DNA of 64,000 nt from Labedaea rhizosphaerae (GCF_004362825.1 NZ_SNXZ01000001.1:1550001-1614000), one strand, 5' to 3'. Positions 24,553-34,294 are shown, counted from the stretch's first letter. A program made the numbers and translations. The notes: generated by a model from the sequence alone, not told the origin.

Positions 24553-26846
24553 ACGGGTGGCTGCGCGACCTGGCCATGGGCCTGCGGCTGTCGGTCGGCG
24601 GCAGCAGGTCCACGAAGACCGGCATCGCGCGGCTGTTGATGAGCACGGTCGGCATCGGCCTCGCGGTGTTCGTGCTGCTGGTCGCGGTGGCCGCGCCGAA
24701 CATGCTGCACGCCCGCGACAGCAGGCAGACCGGCATGTACCCCTCCGGGGAGAAGGTGGCCGGGGTAGCGCCGACCAAGGTGGTGATGACCAGCACCTAC
24801 CTGCGCAGCGACCGCATCCAGGAGCTGTACCTGCAGGGCACGGGTCCCAACTCGCCCAAGCCGCCGGGCGTGGACCGGCTGCCCGCGGTGGGCGAGGTGA
24901 TGGTGTCGCCGGCGTTGGCCGACCTGCTCGCCGGCCCGGACGGTGCGTTGTTCGCGCCGCGGGTGCCCGGCCGAGTGGTCGGGGTGATCGACAAGTCCGG
25001 GGTCGTCGACCCCGGGGAGTTCGTCCTCTACGCCGGGGCGAACCTGCCGTCGGCGGATCCCGAGGACGGCTCGATGGCCGAGGAGGTCTACAAGTTCGGC
25101 TTCCGGACCACCGTCGAGGCGTCCGACCCGCGGTTGCTGACCATGATCACCGTCGGCGTGGTCGTGCTGCTGTTCCCGGTGCTGGTGCTCGTCGCGGTGA
25201 GCTCGCGGATCGCGGGTGCCGAACGGGACCGCAGGCTCGCGGCGCTGCGGCTGGTGGGCGCCGACCGCAGGCAGGTCAACCGGATCGCGGCCGCGGAGTC
25301 ACTGGCGGGCTCCGGCACCGGGCTCGTCCTGGGGATCGGGTTGTTCCTGCTGTTCCGCGCGACGATCGAACACCTGCGCATGATCGACCTCGGCTTCTAC
25401 ACCGAGGACGTGTCGCCGCCGTGGCTCGCGGTGCTGCTGGTGATCCTCGCGGTACCGGCGCTCGCGGTCGGGACGTCGCTGGTGTCGTTGCGCCGCACCG
25501 TGATCGAACCGCTCGGGGTGGTGCGCCGGGCGCCCAAGATCAAGCGGCGGCTGTGGTGGCGGATCCTGCCACCCGCGGCCGGGGTCGCGCTGATCCTCAT
25601 GGTCGGCGACTCGTCGCCGTGGGGGCTCGCGGCCGGCGCGGTGCTGCTGTTGCTGGGCATCCCGCTGCTGTTGCCGTGGTTGCTGGACCGGGGGCTGCGC
25701 GGCTTCCGCGGCGGGTCGCCGTCGACGCAGCTCGCGGTGCGCAGGCTCCAGCTGGACACCGGCACCGCGACGCGGGTCGTGGCGGGGCTGTCCGTGGTGC
25801 TCGCGGGGGCCATTGCCATCCAAGGGGTGCTGGCCGCGGAGGCGAAGAGCTTCGCCCTGCCCGAGGGCGCGTCGCTGGGGGCGAGCGTCCCGGACCTGCT
25901 GCGGATCAACCCCGACGAGGGTGTCGCCGAGCAGGCGGTGCAGCTGACCCGCGGCGTCTCCGGGGTCCGGGACGTGGCGATCACGCAGATGTTCGGGGTG
26001 CAGGGGCCGCAGGACAGCTACTACTCGGTGCTGCTGGTCGACTGCGCCGACATCCACCGGGTCCTCGCGGTGCACAGCTGCAAGGACGGCGACGCGTTCA
26101 CGCCGACCGGCGGGGCACCCGAGTACAGCGGCCAGGTCGCCCAGCCGGTGGACGGAACCGTGACCGGCGCGGACCACGAGGACGTGCCGTGGCACGTTCC
26201 GGCGAACGTCCGGCCCGCTCCCCGGCTGCCCGTCGACCCGAACGACCCGACGAGTGATTCGTACGTGAGCCTGGTGGTCACACCGGGGGCGATGCCCGCC
26301 AAGCGGCCGATGCTCTATTCGACCGTCACGGCGCAGGTGGACCCCGCTTCGCCCGACGTGCAGGACCGGGTGCGCAACGCGCTCGCGCCGCTGCAGTGGA
26401 AGGTGTCGGTGTCCAGGGTCAGCCGGGACCGGCTCAGCGACGACCAAGCGTCGTTCCTGGTGGTGCGCAACGGTTTGCTCGGCGGTTCGCTCTTCACGCT
26501 GCTGCTGGCCGGGGTGTGCCTGCTGGTCGTGGCGCTCGAGCAGATGCGCGAACGGCGCCGGGCGATCGCCGCCCTGTCCGCGACGGGCGTGCCGATCAGG
26601 ACGCTGGCCAAGTCGATCCTGATCCAGACCGCGATCCCGGTGGCCGCCGGTGTCCTGGTCGCCGTGGTCGCCGGGCTCGGGTTGTCCGCACTGGTGTTCC
26701 CGTTGGTCCGCGAGCCGTTCACGATCGACTGGGGCGCGGTGGGCTTCCTGTCGGGCGCGGCCGCCCTGCTCATCATCGCGGTCACCGGGTTGACGCTGCC
26801 GTCGTTGCGCAGCGCGGCGCGGTTGGAGGCCTTGCGCAGCGAGTGA
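24549..26846 (+). CDS. FtsX-like ABC transporter permease
   Basis: The 765-residue protein has an N-terminal helix, a ~140-residue extracytoplasmic region, and a three-helix FtsX core around residues 200-320. Further helices lie near 340-420. A second extracytoplasmic region is followed by a C-terminal FtsX core (residues ~640-750). This tandem layout matches large actinobacterial permeases of the MacB class that export peptides, lipids or antibiotics. Substrate unknown. A strong hairpin terminator follows. Confidence 0.88.
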   Translation: MNGWLRDLAMGLRLSVGGSRSTKTGIARLLMSTVGIGLAVFVLLVAVAAPNMLHARDSRQTGMYPSGEKVAGVAPTKVVMTSTYLRSDRIQELYLQGTGPNSPKPPGVDRLPAVGEVMVSPALADLLAGPDGALFAPRVPGRVVGVIDKSGVVDPGEFVLYAGANLPSADPEDGSMAEEVYKFGFRTTVEASDPRLLTMITVGVVVLLFPVLVLVAVSSRIAGAERDRRLAALRLVGADRRQVNRIAAAESLAGSGTGLVLGIGLFLLFRATIEHLRMIDLGFYTEDVSPPWLAVLLVILAVPALAVGTSLVSLRRTVIEPLGVVRRAPKIKRRLWWRILPPAAGVALILMVGDSSPWGLAAGAVLLLLGIPLLLPWLLDRGLRGFRGGSPSTQLAVRRLQLDTGTATRVVAGLSVVLAGAIAIQGVLAAEAKSFALPEGASLGASVPDLLRINPDEGVAEQAVQLTRGVSGVRDVAITQMFGVQGPQDSYYSVLLVDCADIHRVLAVHSCKDGDAFTPTGGAPEYSGQVAQPVDGTVTGADHEDVPWHVPANVRPAPRLPVDPNDPTSDSYVSLVVTPGAMPAKRPMLYSTVTAQVDPASPDVQDRVRNALAPLQWKVSVSRVSRDRLSDDQASFLVVRNGLLGGSLFTLLLAGVCLLVVALEQMRERRRAIAALSATGVPIRTLAKSILIQTAIPVAAGVLVAVVAGLGLSALVFPLVREPFTIDWGAVGFLSGAAALLIIAVTGLTLPSLRSAARLEALRSE

Positions 26847-26866
26847 TCGCGCGCGAGCCGGGGGAC

Positions 26867-26907
26867 GCGGGCCGGTGTGCCACTTCGGGGGTGGCGCACC
26901 GGCCCGC
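26867..26907. terminator. Strong bidirectional hairpin terminator
   Basis: A 17-bp stem pairs 26867-26883 with 26891-26907, with a single T-G wobble and a 7-base loop. It lies between the convergent permease and esterase genes. Confidence 0.8.
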
Positions 26908-26916
26908 GCATTCGCG

Positions 26917-27870
26917 CTACTGGTTCAGCTGCCAGGTCAGGCCGAGCTGCCAGGCCGCGCACACGTTCACGTCCAGCACGTACGCGGTCGCGTGACCGCA
27001 CTGGCCGTTGCCGGTGCCCGGGTCGACGGGCTGCCCGTGACCCATGCCCGTGATCGAGTACGTCTGCACGACCGTGCGCCCGGACGCGTCGTTGTAGACC
27101 GCGTGCGGGTAACCGCCGACCGTGTCCGTCGCGGACGGCGTACTCGCCACGCCGTGCACATTGGTCCACTGGTCGGCGAGCTCGGTCAGGTTCATCGTGG
27201 CGACCGTGTAGTCGGCGCTGCCCTGCCAGATGCTGACCGTCGGCCACGGTCCGGCGTAGCCGCCCGACGCGGCGCGCACCGCATCGCCCCACTGCGCGGG
27301 CGTCTTGTTCTTGCCCGGCATCATGCACGAGTACGCGTCGATCATCGACGTGGCGCACCCGTAGGGCAGCCCGGCGACGATCCCGCCGCCCGCGAACAGT
27401 TCCGGGTAGGTCGCGAGCATCACCGACGTCATCGCGCCGCCCGCGGACAGGCCCGTCACGTACACGCGTGAGCTGCTCGCGCCGGTGTCGCTCAGGCCGC
27501 GGGCGACCATCTGCGCGATGGACGACGCCTCGCCCTGGCCGCGGGTGATGTCCCCGGACTGGAACCAGTTGAAGCAGGACTGGACGTTGTTCGCCGACGG
27601 CTGCTGGGCGATCACGACGCCGAACTTCCACTTGTCGGCCAGTTCGATCCACCCGGCGTTGGTCGCGTAGGCCTTGTCCTGCGTGCACCCGTGCAGCACG
27701 ACCACCATCGGACGGCCCGCGGTCATGCCGTCGGGTTTGTACTCGAACATCTGCAGCGCCCCGGGATTGCTGCCGAACCCGGTGACCTCGGTGACCCCGG
27801 CCGCCGACGCGGTGGGCACCGACACGAGAAGGCCGGAGAGCATCAGCACCCCGACGAGAAACGCACGCAT
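26917..27870 (-). CDS. Secreted PHB depolymerase/feruloyl esterase-like enzyme
   Basis: The 317-residue protein has a signal peptide (cleavage near SASAA, residue ~24). The alpha/beta-hydrolase domain is of the esterase_phb type. The oxyanion region is VVLHGCTQD. The triad is Ser142 (GLSAGG), Asp220 (GSADYT) and His278 (GMGHGQP). Such enzymes cleave short-chain polyhydroxyalkanoates or feruloyl esters outside the cell. ATG 27870 is supported by GGAGG and GAAGG sites. Downstream neighbours suggest polyhydroxybutyrate as substrate. Confidence 0.82.
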   Translation of the reverse strand: MRAFLVGVLMLSGLLVSVPTASAAGVTEVTGFGSNPGALQMFEYKPDGMTAGRPMVVVLHGCTQDKAYATNAGWIELADKWKFGVVIAQQPSANNVQSCFNWFQSGDITRGQGEASSIAQMVARGLSDTGASSSRVYVTGLSAGGAMTSVMLATYPELFAGGGIVAGLPYGCATSMIDAYSCMMPGKNKTPAQWGDAVRAASGGYAGPWPTVSIWQGSADYTVATMNLTELADQWTNVHGVASTPSATDTVGGYPHAVYNDASGRTVVQTYSITGMGHGQPVDPGTGNGQCGHATAYVLDVNVCAAWQLGLTWQLNQ

Positions 27871-28024
27871 GAGCCTTCGCCTCCTCTCGGTTTGTGACTG
27901 GCGATCACTCGAAAGTAGGTCGCAAGACAGGTTTGAACCACAGTGCCCGCCACCACACCCGGGGTGCGGATTGTGTGCTCGGGGCGCATACCGGCGCGCG
28001 AGTTCGTTGCCTACCGTCCGGACA

Positions 28025-29335
28025 ATGAGACGGCTGACTCCCGTGGTGCTGGCCGCCACCCTCGCGCTGGCCCTGCCGGTCACCGCGAGCGCATCGGGCC
28101 AAGTCCACTGTGGACACATTGACCGGCTGACCGTGCCCGGGGCGCAACGCGCCGAGCACGCCTGCCTCGACGACCTCACCACGACCGGAACCGTGGCAGG
28201 CGGCCACACCGTGCAGGCGGACTGGACCGGGTTGACCTCGGCCGGCCTGCCGGTGCCCAGCGGCGTGCCCGGCGTCCAGGTCGACGGCTACTTCCCGGAC
28301 ACGTCGACCACCAACAACAACCACGGCTGGGCGCACGACGCCCAGTTCGTGATCCGCATGCCCGACCACTGGAACGGCGGCCTCGTGGTGACCGGCTCGC
28401 CGGGCAACCGGGCGCAGTACGCCAACGACCGGGCGATCGGCGACCAGGTCCTTGCCGACGGTTTCGCCTTCGCCGCCACCGACAAGGGCAACGTCGGCAC
28501 CAAGTTCTACGACGACGGCAGCGCGCCGGGCGACTCGGTGGCCGAATGGAACCTGCGGGTCACCCAGCTCACCCTCGCGGCGAAAGCCGTTGTGTGGCAA
28601 CGGTATGGCCGGCTGCCGTCGCGCACCATCGCGGCCGGGCTCTCCAACGGCGGTTACCTCGTGCGCTGGCAGCTGGAGAACGTGCCGTGGCTCTACGACG
28701 GCGGCGTCGACTGGGAGGGCACGCTCTTCACCGAGCAGGGCCCGAACCTGATGACGTTCCTGCCGCCGGCGATCAAGAACTACCCGGCCTACGCGGCGGG
28801 CGACGAGAACGCGCACCAGGCGTTGCTCGACGACGGGTTCGCGCCGGGCTCGGAGTTCCTGTGGCCCTTCCACAACCAGGTGTACTGGACGCTCACCCAA
28901 CAGATCTACCGCGCCGAGTTCGACCCGGGTTACACGGGGAGCGAGGCGGACTACGACTACGCGTCGCGTCCGGCCGCCGTGCACCGGGCGGTCGGGAAGG
29001 TTTCGCTGACCGGGCGGATCGACAAGCCGTTGATCACCATCCACGGGACCCTGGACAGCCTGCTGCCGATCGCCCAGGACTCCGACGTCTACGACCGGAT
29101 GATCACCGACGCGGGCCGGGGCGCGCTGCACCGCTACTACCGGTTCGCGGGCGGCAACCACGTGGACGGCCTCGTCGACGCCTACCCCGACCGGTTGCGA
29201 CCGTTGGCGCCTTGCTTCCGCAGCGCGTTCTCGGCGCTCACCGGGTGGCTCGGCGGAACCCAGCCGCCGCCGTCGTCGACCATCACGGCAGTGGACAAGT
29301 TGACCCAATCAACCAGCTGTTCGTTGGTTGACTGA
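28025..29335 (+). CDS. Secreted tannase/3-hydroxybutyrate-oligomer hydrolase-like enzyme
   Basis: The 436-residue protein carries a signal peptide (LALALPVTASA) and a long hydrolase domain. Ser207 lies in AAGLSNGGYL, Asp344 in HGTLDSLLP and His379 in GGNHVDG, forming a plausible triad. The sequence resembles tannase/feruloyl-esterase and 3HB-oligomer hydrolase families. With the adjacent depolymerase-like gene and 3HB dehydrogenase, hydrolysis of PHB oligomers is the simplest reading. The two secreted-enzyme genes diverge across a 154-bp gap in which I see no further gene. Confidence 0.72.
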   Translation: MRRLTPVVLAATLALALPVTASASGQVHCGHIDRLTVPGAQRAEHACLDDLTTTGTVAGGHTVQADWTGLTSAGLPVPSGVPGVQVDGYFPDTSTTNNNHGWAHDAQFVIRMPDHWNGGLVVTGSPGNRAQYANDRAIGDQVLADGFAFAATDKGNVGTKFYDDGSAPGDSVAEWNLRVTQLTLAAKAVVWQRYGRLPSRTIAAGLSNGGYLVRWQLENVPWLYDGGVDWEGTLFTEQGPNLMTFLPPAIKNYPAYAAGDENAHQALLDDGFAPGSEFLWPFHNQVYWTLTQQIYRAEFDPGYTGSEADYDYASRPAAVHRAVGKVSLTGRIDKPLITIHGTLDSLLPIAQDSDVYDRMITDAGRGALHRYYRFAGGNHVDGLVDAYPDRLRPLAPCFRSAFSALTGWLGGTQPPPSSTITAVDKLTQSTSCSLVD

Positions 29336-29347
29336 GTTAACCAAAGG

Positions 29348-31054
29348 TCAACCGGCGCGTAGGAGGTGCAGCCGCAACGCGAGCTGCACCTCCAGCGCCC
29401 GGTCCGGCTCCTGCCAGCCGTCGCCGAGCAGCGCGGTGACCCGCTCCAGCCGCTGGACGACGGTGTTCACGTGCACGTGCAGCGCCTGCTTGGCCCGGGT
29501 CAGGTTCGTGCCCGCGTCGAAGTAGCAGCGCAACGTGTGCACCAGTTCGGTCCCCCGGCGCGCGTCGTAGTCGAGCACCGGCCCGAGCACCGAGCGGATG
29601 TACTGCTCCGGGTCGGCGCGCTCGCCGAGCAACAGGCCCACGAAGCCAAGCGCGGCAACGGTTCCACCGTCCCCGGCGCGGCCCAGGGTGAGCAGCGAGT
29701 GCACGCACCGCACAGCCTCGGCGTGCGCGGCCGCCAGCGCCACCGGCCCGGTCGCCGGGCCCGCTCCGCCGACGGTCACCGGAACCTCGACCAACGCGGT
29801 CAGTTCGCGGGCCACCCGTGCCGCCAGCTCACCCGGGTCCCGCTCCGGCGCCAGCACCACGACCTGCTCCGCGTGCACGCCGACCAGCGACGCATAGCGC
29901 GACGCCGTCATGGCCAGCCGCCGCCGGGACACGCCCTCGGCGTGCAGGACCAGCACCGCGTGCGGCGCCGACAGGTCCACGCCGATGCGCCGGGCCCGGG
30001 CCAGCAGCGCCGACGGGTTGCGTTCGGGGTCGGCCAGCAGGTCGGTCAGCAGCTCCCCGCGCACCTCGTCCTCGGCCTGTGCGACCGACCGGTGCAGCAA
30101 CAACAACAGCGCGGCCACCACCGCGGCCCGCTCGAACAACCGCCGGTCCGCCCCGGCGAGATCGGGCCGGCCGGTCAGCGACAGGCTGCCGAGCAGCTCG
30201 CGGCCGGCCTGCACGCCGCACACCCAACCGTCCGGTGTGGACACCGAGCGGCCGCCGGTGAGCGAGGCCGTCGACGGCGGCGGTGAGCCCGCGCCGAACC
30301 GCGCCAGCTCCACGCCGTCGGCGTCGTGCAGGGTGACCCCGCCCTCGAGCACCTGGCCGAGGGCGGCGACGACTTCCTGGGCGTCCTCGCCGCGCAGCAC
30401 CAGGTCCATCAGCCGGTCGTGCGCGTCCTCGGCCCGGCGCAACGCGTCGGTCTGCGCGCTGATCGTCTTGTTGGCCTCGTTCAGCGCGGCGATGCGATCG
30501 GCGTTGTCGATGGCGATCGCCGCGTGGTCGGCGAGCGAGCGCAGCAGCGCGACCTCGTCCGCGGTGAACACCCGCGTCGAACGGTCCGACGCGTACAGCA
30601 CGCCGATCACCCGGTCGCCCAGCGCCAGCGGCACGCCCAGGATTGCGACCAGGCCCTCGTCGAGCACCGCGTCGTCGATCGGTTTGGTGTGCTCGAACCG
30701 GTCGTCGGCGAAGTAGTCCTCGGTCGCGTACGGCCGGGCGGTCTGCGCCACCAGCCCGCCGAGCCCTTCCCCCATGCCCAGCACGACCTGCTGGAACAGC
30801 GCCGACGCGGAGCCGTCGGTGACCCGCATGGTCGTGCGGTTCACCGACGGCTCGTTGAGGCTCAGGTACGACACGTCCGCGCCGAGCAGGGTGCGCGCCC
30901 GGTGCACGATGAGCCGGAGCACCGCGTCGGGATCGCGCAGCTTCGCAAGGTCGCTCGCGATGTCGAACAAGGCGGTGAGCTCGGCTTCCCGCCTGCGGTG
31001 CTCGGCCAGCGTGTGCCGGACGCGCAACTCCATCTCGGCGGCCGGTTCGTGCAT
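29348..31054 (-). CDS. GAF-PucR transcriptional activator
   Basis: The 568-residue regulator has a short coiled N-terminus and a GAF domain at about residues 35-185 (VSYLSLNEPSV, GLVAILGVPLALGDRVIGVLY). A linker helix, a variable middle and a C-terminal PucR/CdaR HTH (TLRCYFDAGTNLTRAKQALH and VNTVVQRLERV) follow. The GAF domain probably senses a small metabolite. It lies 35 bp downstream of the symporter and probably controls the 3HB genes. I chose ATG 31054; other in-frame starts lie up to 31084. Confidence 0.82.
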   Translation of the reverse strand: MHEPAAEMELRVRHTLAEHRRREAELTALFDIASDLAKLRDPDAVLRLIVHRARTLLGADVSYLSLNEPSVNRTTMRVTDGSASALFQQVVLGMGEGLGGLVAQTARPYATEDYFADDRFEHTKPIDDAVLDEGLVAILGVPLALGDRVIGVLYASDRSTRVFTADEVALLRSLADHAAIAIDNADRIAALNEANKTISAQTDALRRAEDAHDRLMDLVLRGEDAQEVVAALGQVLEGGVTLHDADGVELARFGAGSPPPSTASLTGGRSVSTPDGWVCGVQAGRELLGSLSLTGRPDLAGADRRLFERAAVVAALLLLLHRSVAQAEDEVRGELLTDLLADPERNPSALLARARRIGVDLSAPHAVLVLHAEGVSRRRLAMTASRYASLVGVHAEQVVVLAPERDPGELAARVARELTALVEVPVTVGGAGPATGPVALAAAHAEAVRCVHSLLTLGRAGDGGTVAALGFVGLLLGERADPEQYIRSVLGPVLDYDARRGTELVHTLRCYFDAGTNLTRAKQALHVHVNTVVQRLERVTALLGDGWQEPDRALEVQLALRLHLLRAG

Positions 31055-31089
31055 ACCGGCCATCCTGACACCCATTCGCGGCAACAGCG

Positions 31090-32445
31090 CTACGCGATGA
31101 CCGCGTCCGCCTTGGTCTCCTCCGGCGCCGTGGGGACCGGGTCGGTGAGCTGGGCGCCGCGGGTCTCACGGGCCAGGCCGACCGCGACCACCGTGAGCAC
31201 GCACATCCCGACCACGTACAGCGAGACCGGCACCGTCGAGTGCAGGCCCTTGAACAGGGCGGTCGCGATCAGCGGGGCGACGCCACCGGCCGCGATGGAC
31301 GCCAGCTGTGCGCCGATCGAGGCACCGGAGTACCGCACCCTGGTGTCGAAGAGTTCGGCGAAGAACGCCGCCTGCGGCCCGTACATCGCGCCGTGCAGCA
31401 CCAGGCCGATCGTGGTCGCGAGGACGATCGTGCCGAACGACTTGGTGTCCAGCATCGTGAAGAACACGAAGGACCACACCGCCATCGCGACCGCGCCGAA
31501 CAGGTAGACCGCGCGTCGGCCGACCCGATCCGACAACGCGCCCCACAGCGGGATGGTCACGAAGTGGATCGCCGAACCGATCAGCACCGCGTTGAGGCCC
31601 CACGACTTCGGCAGGCCCAGCCCGGAGACCAGGTAGACCAGGATGAACGCGGTGATGATGTAGTAGGAGACGTTCTCGGCCATGCGTGCGCCCATCGCGA
31701 TCAGCACCTCGCGCCAGTGGTTGCGCAGCACCTGGACGATCGGCAGCTTCAGCTCGGGCTCCGCCTTCGCTTGCGCCGCAAGGAACACCGGCGACTCGGT
31801 GATCGACAGCCGCACCCACAGCCCGATCGCGACCAGCACGGCGGAGAGCAGGAACGACACGCGCCAGCCCCACGACAGGAACGCGGCGTCGCTCTGCACC
31901 GCGGCGAGGATCGCCAGCACGGCCGTGGCCAGCAGGTTGCCGCCCGGCGCGCCGCACTGCGGCCACGACGCCCAGAACCCGCGCTTGCCGGCATCACCGT
32001 GCTCGGACACGATCAGCACCGCGCCGCCCCACTCGCCGCCGAGCGCGAAGCCCTGGACGATGCGCAACACGGTGAGCAGGATCGGCGCCAGCGCGCCGAC
32101 CGCCGCGTAGGTGGGCAGCAGGCCCATCAGGAACGACGAGCCACCCATCATCAGCAGGCTCACGATGAGCAGCTTCTTGCGGCCGACCTTGTCGCCGAAG
32201 TGGCCGAACACCAGCCCGCCGATCGGCCGGGCGACGAACCCGATCGCGTAGGTGAGCAGTGCCAACAACGTCCCGGTCAGCGGGTCGCTGGAGGGGAAGA
32301 ACACCTTGTTGAACACGATCGCGGACGCCGAGGTGTAGAGGAAGAAGTCGTACCACTCGATGGTGGTGCCGACCAGGCTGGCGCCGACGATCTTGACGAA
32401 CGACCGGGTGGGAACCACGGTTGGGTTGCCGGACAAAGGGATCAC
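31090..32445 (-). CDS. MHS-family metabolite:H+ symporter
   Basis: This is a 451-residue, 12-helix major facilitator of the MHS (ShiA/ProP/KgtP) group. Motifs are VGTTIEWYDFFLYTSAS at the start, GHFGDKVGRKKLL in loop 2-3, and QGFALGGEWGGAVL in helix 4. MHS transporters import organic acids and osmolytes. Its place 36 bp downstream of bdhA, with secreted esterases nearby, suggests uptake of 3-hydroxybutyrate. GTG start. Confidence 0.83.
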   Translation of the reverse strand: MIPLSGNPTVVPTRSFVKIVGASLVGTTIEWYDFFLYTSASAIVFNKVFFPSSDPLTGTLLALLTYAIGFVARPIGGLVFGHFGDKVGRKKLLIVSLLMMGGSSFLMGLLPTYAAVGALAPILLTVLRIVQGFALGGEWGGAVLIVSEHGDAGKRGFWASWPQCGAPGGNLLATAVLAILAAVQSDAAFLSWGWRVSFLLSAVLVAIGLWVRLSITESPVFLAAQAKAEPELKLPIVQVLRNHWREVLIAMGARMAENVSYYIITAFILVYLVSGLGLPKSWGLNAVLIGSAIHFVTIPLWGALSDRVGRRAVYLFGAVAMAVWSFVFFTMLDTKSFGTIVLATTIGLVLHGAMYGPQAAFFAELFDTRVRYSGASIGAQLASIAAGGVAPLIATALFKGLHSTVPVSLYVVGMCVLTVVAVGLARETRGAQLTDPVPTAPEETKADAVIA

Positions 32446-32481
32446 CGCACTTCGTTGGGTGGGAGGGGGTTGCGGGGGCGA

Positions 32482-33231
32482 TCAGTTGGCGGTCCAGCCG
32501 CCGTCCAGGGTCAGGGTGGTGCCGGTGACGTTCCCGGCGTGCGGACCGGCGAGCCAGCACACGGCGTCGGCCACGTCGGCGGGATCGATCAGCCGCTTGA
32601 TCGGGGTGCGCGCGAGCATGACCTGCTCGACGACCTCGTCCTCGCCGATGCCGTGCGACGCGGCCTGGTCGGCGATCTGCTTGTCCACCAAGGGAGTCCG
32701 CACATAGCCGGGGCTCACGCAGTTGCTGGTGACGCCATGCGCCGCGCCCTCGACGGCGGCCACTTTGGACAGTCCTTCCAGCGCGTGCTTCGCCGAGACG
32801 TAGCCGGCCTTGAACGCGCTCGCCCGCAGGCCGTGCACGCTGGAGAGGTTGACGATCCGGCCCCAGCCGCGCGCGTACATGTGCGGCAGCGTGCGGCGGA
32901 TCAACAGGAACGGTGCGGTCACCATCACCTGGTGCAGCCGCTGGAACATCTCCGGCGGGAACTCGGCCAGCGGGGCGACGTGCTGCAGTCCCGCGTTGTT
33001 GACCAGGATGTCGACCTCGGCCGGCAGCCGGTCGATGGCGGCGGGGTCGGTGAGGTCGGCGTGGTGGGCCCAGCCGCCGATGTCGTCGGCGACCGCACGG
33101 GCCGCGTCGAGGTCGAGGTCGACCACGTGCACCTTGGCGCCCGCGTCCGCCAGCGCCCGCGCCACGGCCGTGCCGATGCCGCCCGCGCCGCCGGTGACCA
33201 GCGCTGTGCGGCCGTCGAGGGGGTTCGTCAT
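32482..33231 (-). CDS. bdhA: 3-hydroxybutyrate dehydrogenase
   Basis: This 249-residue short-chain dehydrogenase has the cofactor motif TGGAGGIG, NNAGLQHVAPLAEF, and a catalytic Ser131/Tyr144/Lys148 set in NLSSVHGLRASAFKAGY(VSA)K. The substrate-loop signature MLARTPIKRLIDP is typical of PHB-degradation 3HB dehydrogenases. It oxidises (R)-3-hydroxybutyrate to acetoacetate with NAD+. It starts the leftward bdhA-symporter-regulator operon. The family match is strong across the whole length. Confidence 0.88.
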   Translation of the reverse strand: MTNPLDGRTALVTGGAGGIGTAVARALADAGAKVHVVDLDLDAARAVADDIGGWAHHADLTDPAAIDRLPAEVDILVNNAGLQHVAPLAEFPPEMFQRLHQVMVTAPFLLIRRTLPHMYARGWGRIVNLSSVHGLRASAFKAGYVSAKHALEGLSKVAAVEGAAHGVTSNCVSPGYVRTPLVDKQIADQAASHGIGEDEVVEQVMLARTPIKRLIDPADVADAVCWLAGPHAGNVTGTTLTLDGGWTAN

Positions 33232-33354
33232 GCCTTTCGACGGTAGGAACCGACGAACCAGGCGACCATGTCGTGAATGGCCACATCCTGAGGGTTTCCT
33301 GTGGGGTCCGCGCACACCCGGGCGTGGCGGCATGACGGCCAGTAACCTGATTAC

Positions 33355-33696
33355 GTGATTTGTCCGAAGTGTCAGAACCAGATGCGAACCGTCGACCGGC
33401 TCGGTGTGCACGTCGAGCAGTGCGAGGGCTGCCGCGGGATCTTCCTCGACCGCGGTGAGCTCGAGCAGATCGCCGCGGCCGAGCAGCAGCACTACTCGGC
33501 CGCGCCGCCGGCGTACCAGCCCGAGCCGTACGCCGTGCACGGCAGCCGCCCGGACTCGCCGCCGCCGTTCCGCGCGGAGCACCACCGGCGCTACCCGGAC
33601 TCGCCGAAGCCCTACGGCGGGCACTACCAGGACTCGCCGCGGCCGTACGGGCACAAGCGCAAGCGCCGCGGCTTCCTCGAGGACCTGTTCGACTGA
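33355..33696 (+). CDS. Zinc-ribbon (zf-TFIIB) protein
   Basis: The 113-residue protein begins with CPKCQNQM and CEGCRGIFLDRGELEQI, a four-cysteine TFIIB-like zinc ribbon. A disordered Pro/Tyr-rich spacer with repeated DSPxPY units and a basic tail (KRKRRGFLEDLFD) follow. Function unknown; family members are common in actinobacteria. GTG start. The kinase gene begins one base after its stop. Confidence 0.78.
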   Translation: MICPKCQNQMRTVDRLGVHVEQCEGCRGIFLDRGELEQIAAAEQQHYSAAPPAYQPEPYAVHGSRPDSPPPFRAEHHRRYPDSPKPYGGHYQDSPRPYGHKRKRRGFLEDLFD

Positions 33697-33697
33697 C

Positions 33698-34288
33698 GTG
33701 AACCCGATGGTGTGCGCCGCGTGCGGTGCGTGGGCGTCCCGGCCGGTGGTGCGCGACGGCAATTGGGTGTGCGTCGACTGCGGGCACCACGAGCCGTGGC
33801 GCACCCCGCCGGTGCACGTGCTGACCGGGCCGAGCGGCACCGGCAAGTCCACCGTCGGGCGACTGCTGCAGGCGAAGCTGGCCGGGCGCGCGCAAGTGCT
33901 CGAACAGGACGTCCTCTGGGTCGACGGGATGCGCGACACCTTCCGCGGCACGTGGCTGCGCATGCTGGCGATGCTGAACCAGGCCGGTGGCCCGCCGGTG
34001 TTGCTGTGCGGCACCGTGGTCCCGCCGGAGTTCGACACCCTGCCGGAGCGGGCCCTGCTCGGCGAGATCCGTTACCTGGCCCTGGTTTGCGAGCCATCGG
34101 TCCTGCGTGCACGGTTGGCGGCCCGGCCGCGGTGGCGCGGCTGGGCCGACGAGGACCGGGTCACGGAGATGCTGGAGTTCGACTCGTGGCTGCGCTCGAA
34201 CGCCGCTTCGATGGGCGTCGACCTCGTCGACACCACGACGGCGACGCCACAGGAAACGTCCACTGTGGTCGCTGACTGGTTCCGCTGA
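33698..34288 (+). CDS. Zinc-ribbon P-loop kinase-like protein
   Basis: The 196-residue protein fuses a short zinc ribbon (CAACGAW ... CVDCGHH, residues ~5-35) to a P-loop domain with Walker A GPSGTGKST and an EQDVLWVDG acidic segment. It resembles small nucleoside/shikimate-type kinases; substrate unknown. GTG 33698 follows the zinc-ribbon protein's stop; ATG 33707 is possible. The pair probably forms an operon. Confidence 0.72.
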   Translation: MNPMVCAACGAWASRPVVRDGNWVCVDCGHHEPWRTPPVHVLTGPSGTGKSTVGRLLQAKLAGRAQVLEQDVLWVDGMRDTFRGTWLRMLAMLNQAGGPPVLLCGTVVPPEFDTLPERALLGEIRYLALVCEPSVLRARLAARPRWRGWADEDRVTEMLEFDSWLRSNAASMGVDLVDTTTATPQETSTVVADWFR

Positions 34289-34294
34289 CCCCGG

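Noticed and set aside
22712-26846. CGNR/PadR/ABC block as a dedicated antibiotic resistance island
   Set aside because: Composition matches the neighbourhood, there is no mobility gene, and exporter specificity cannot be read from the sequence.
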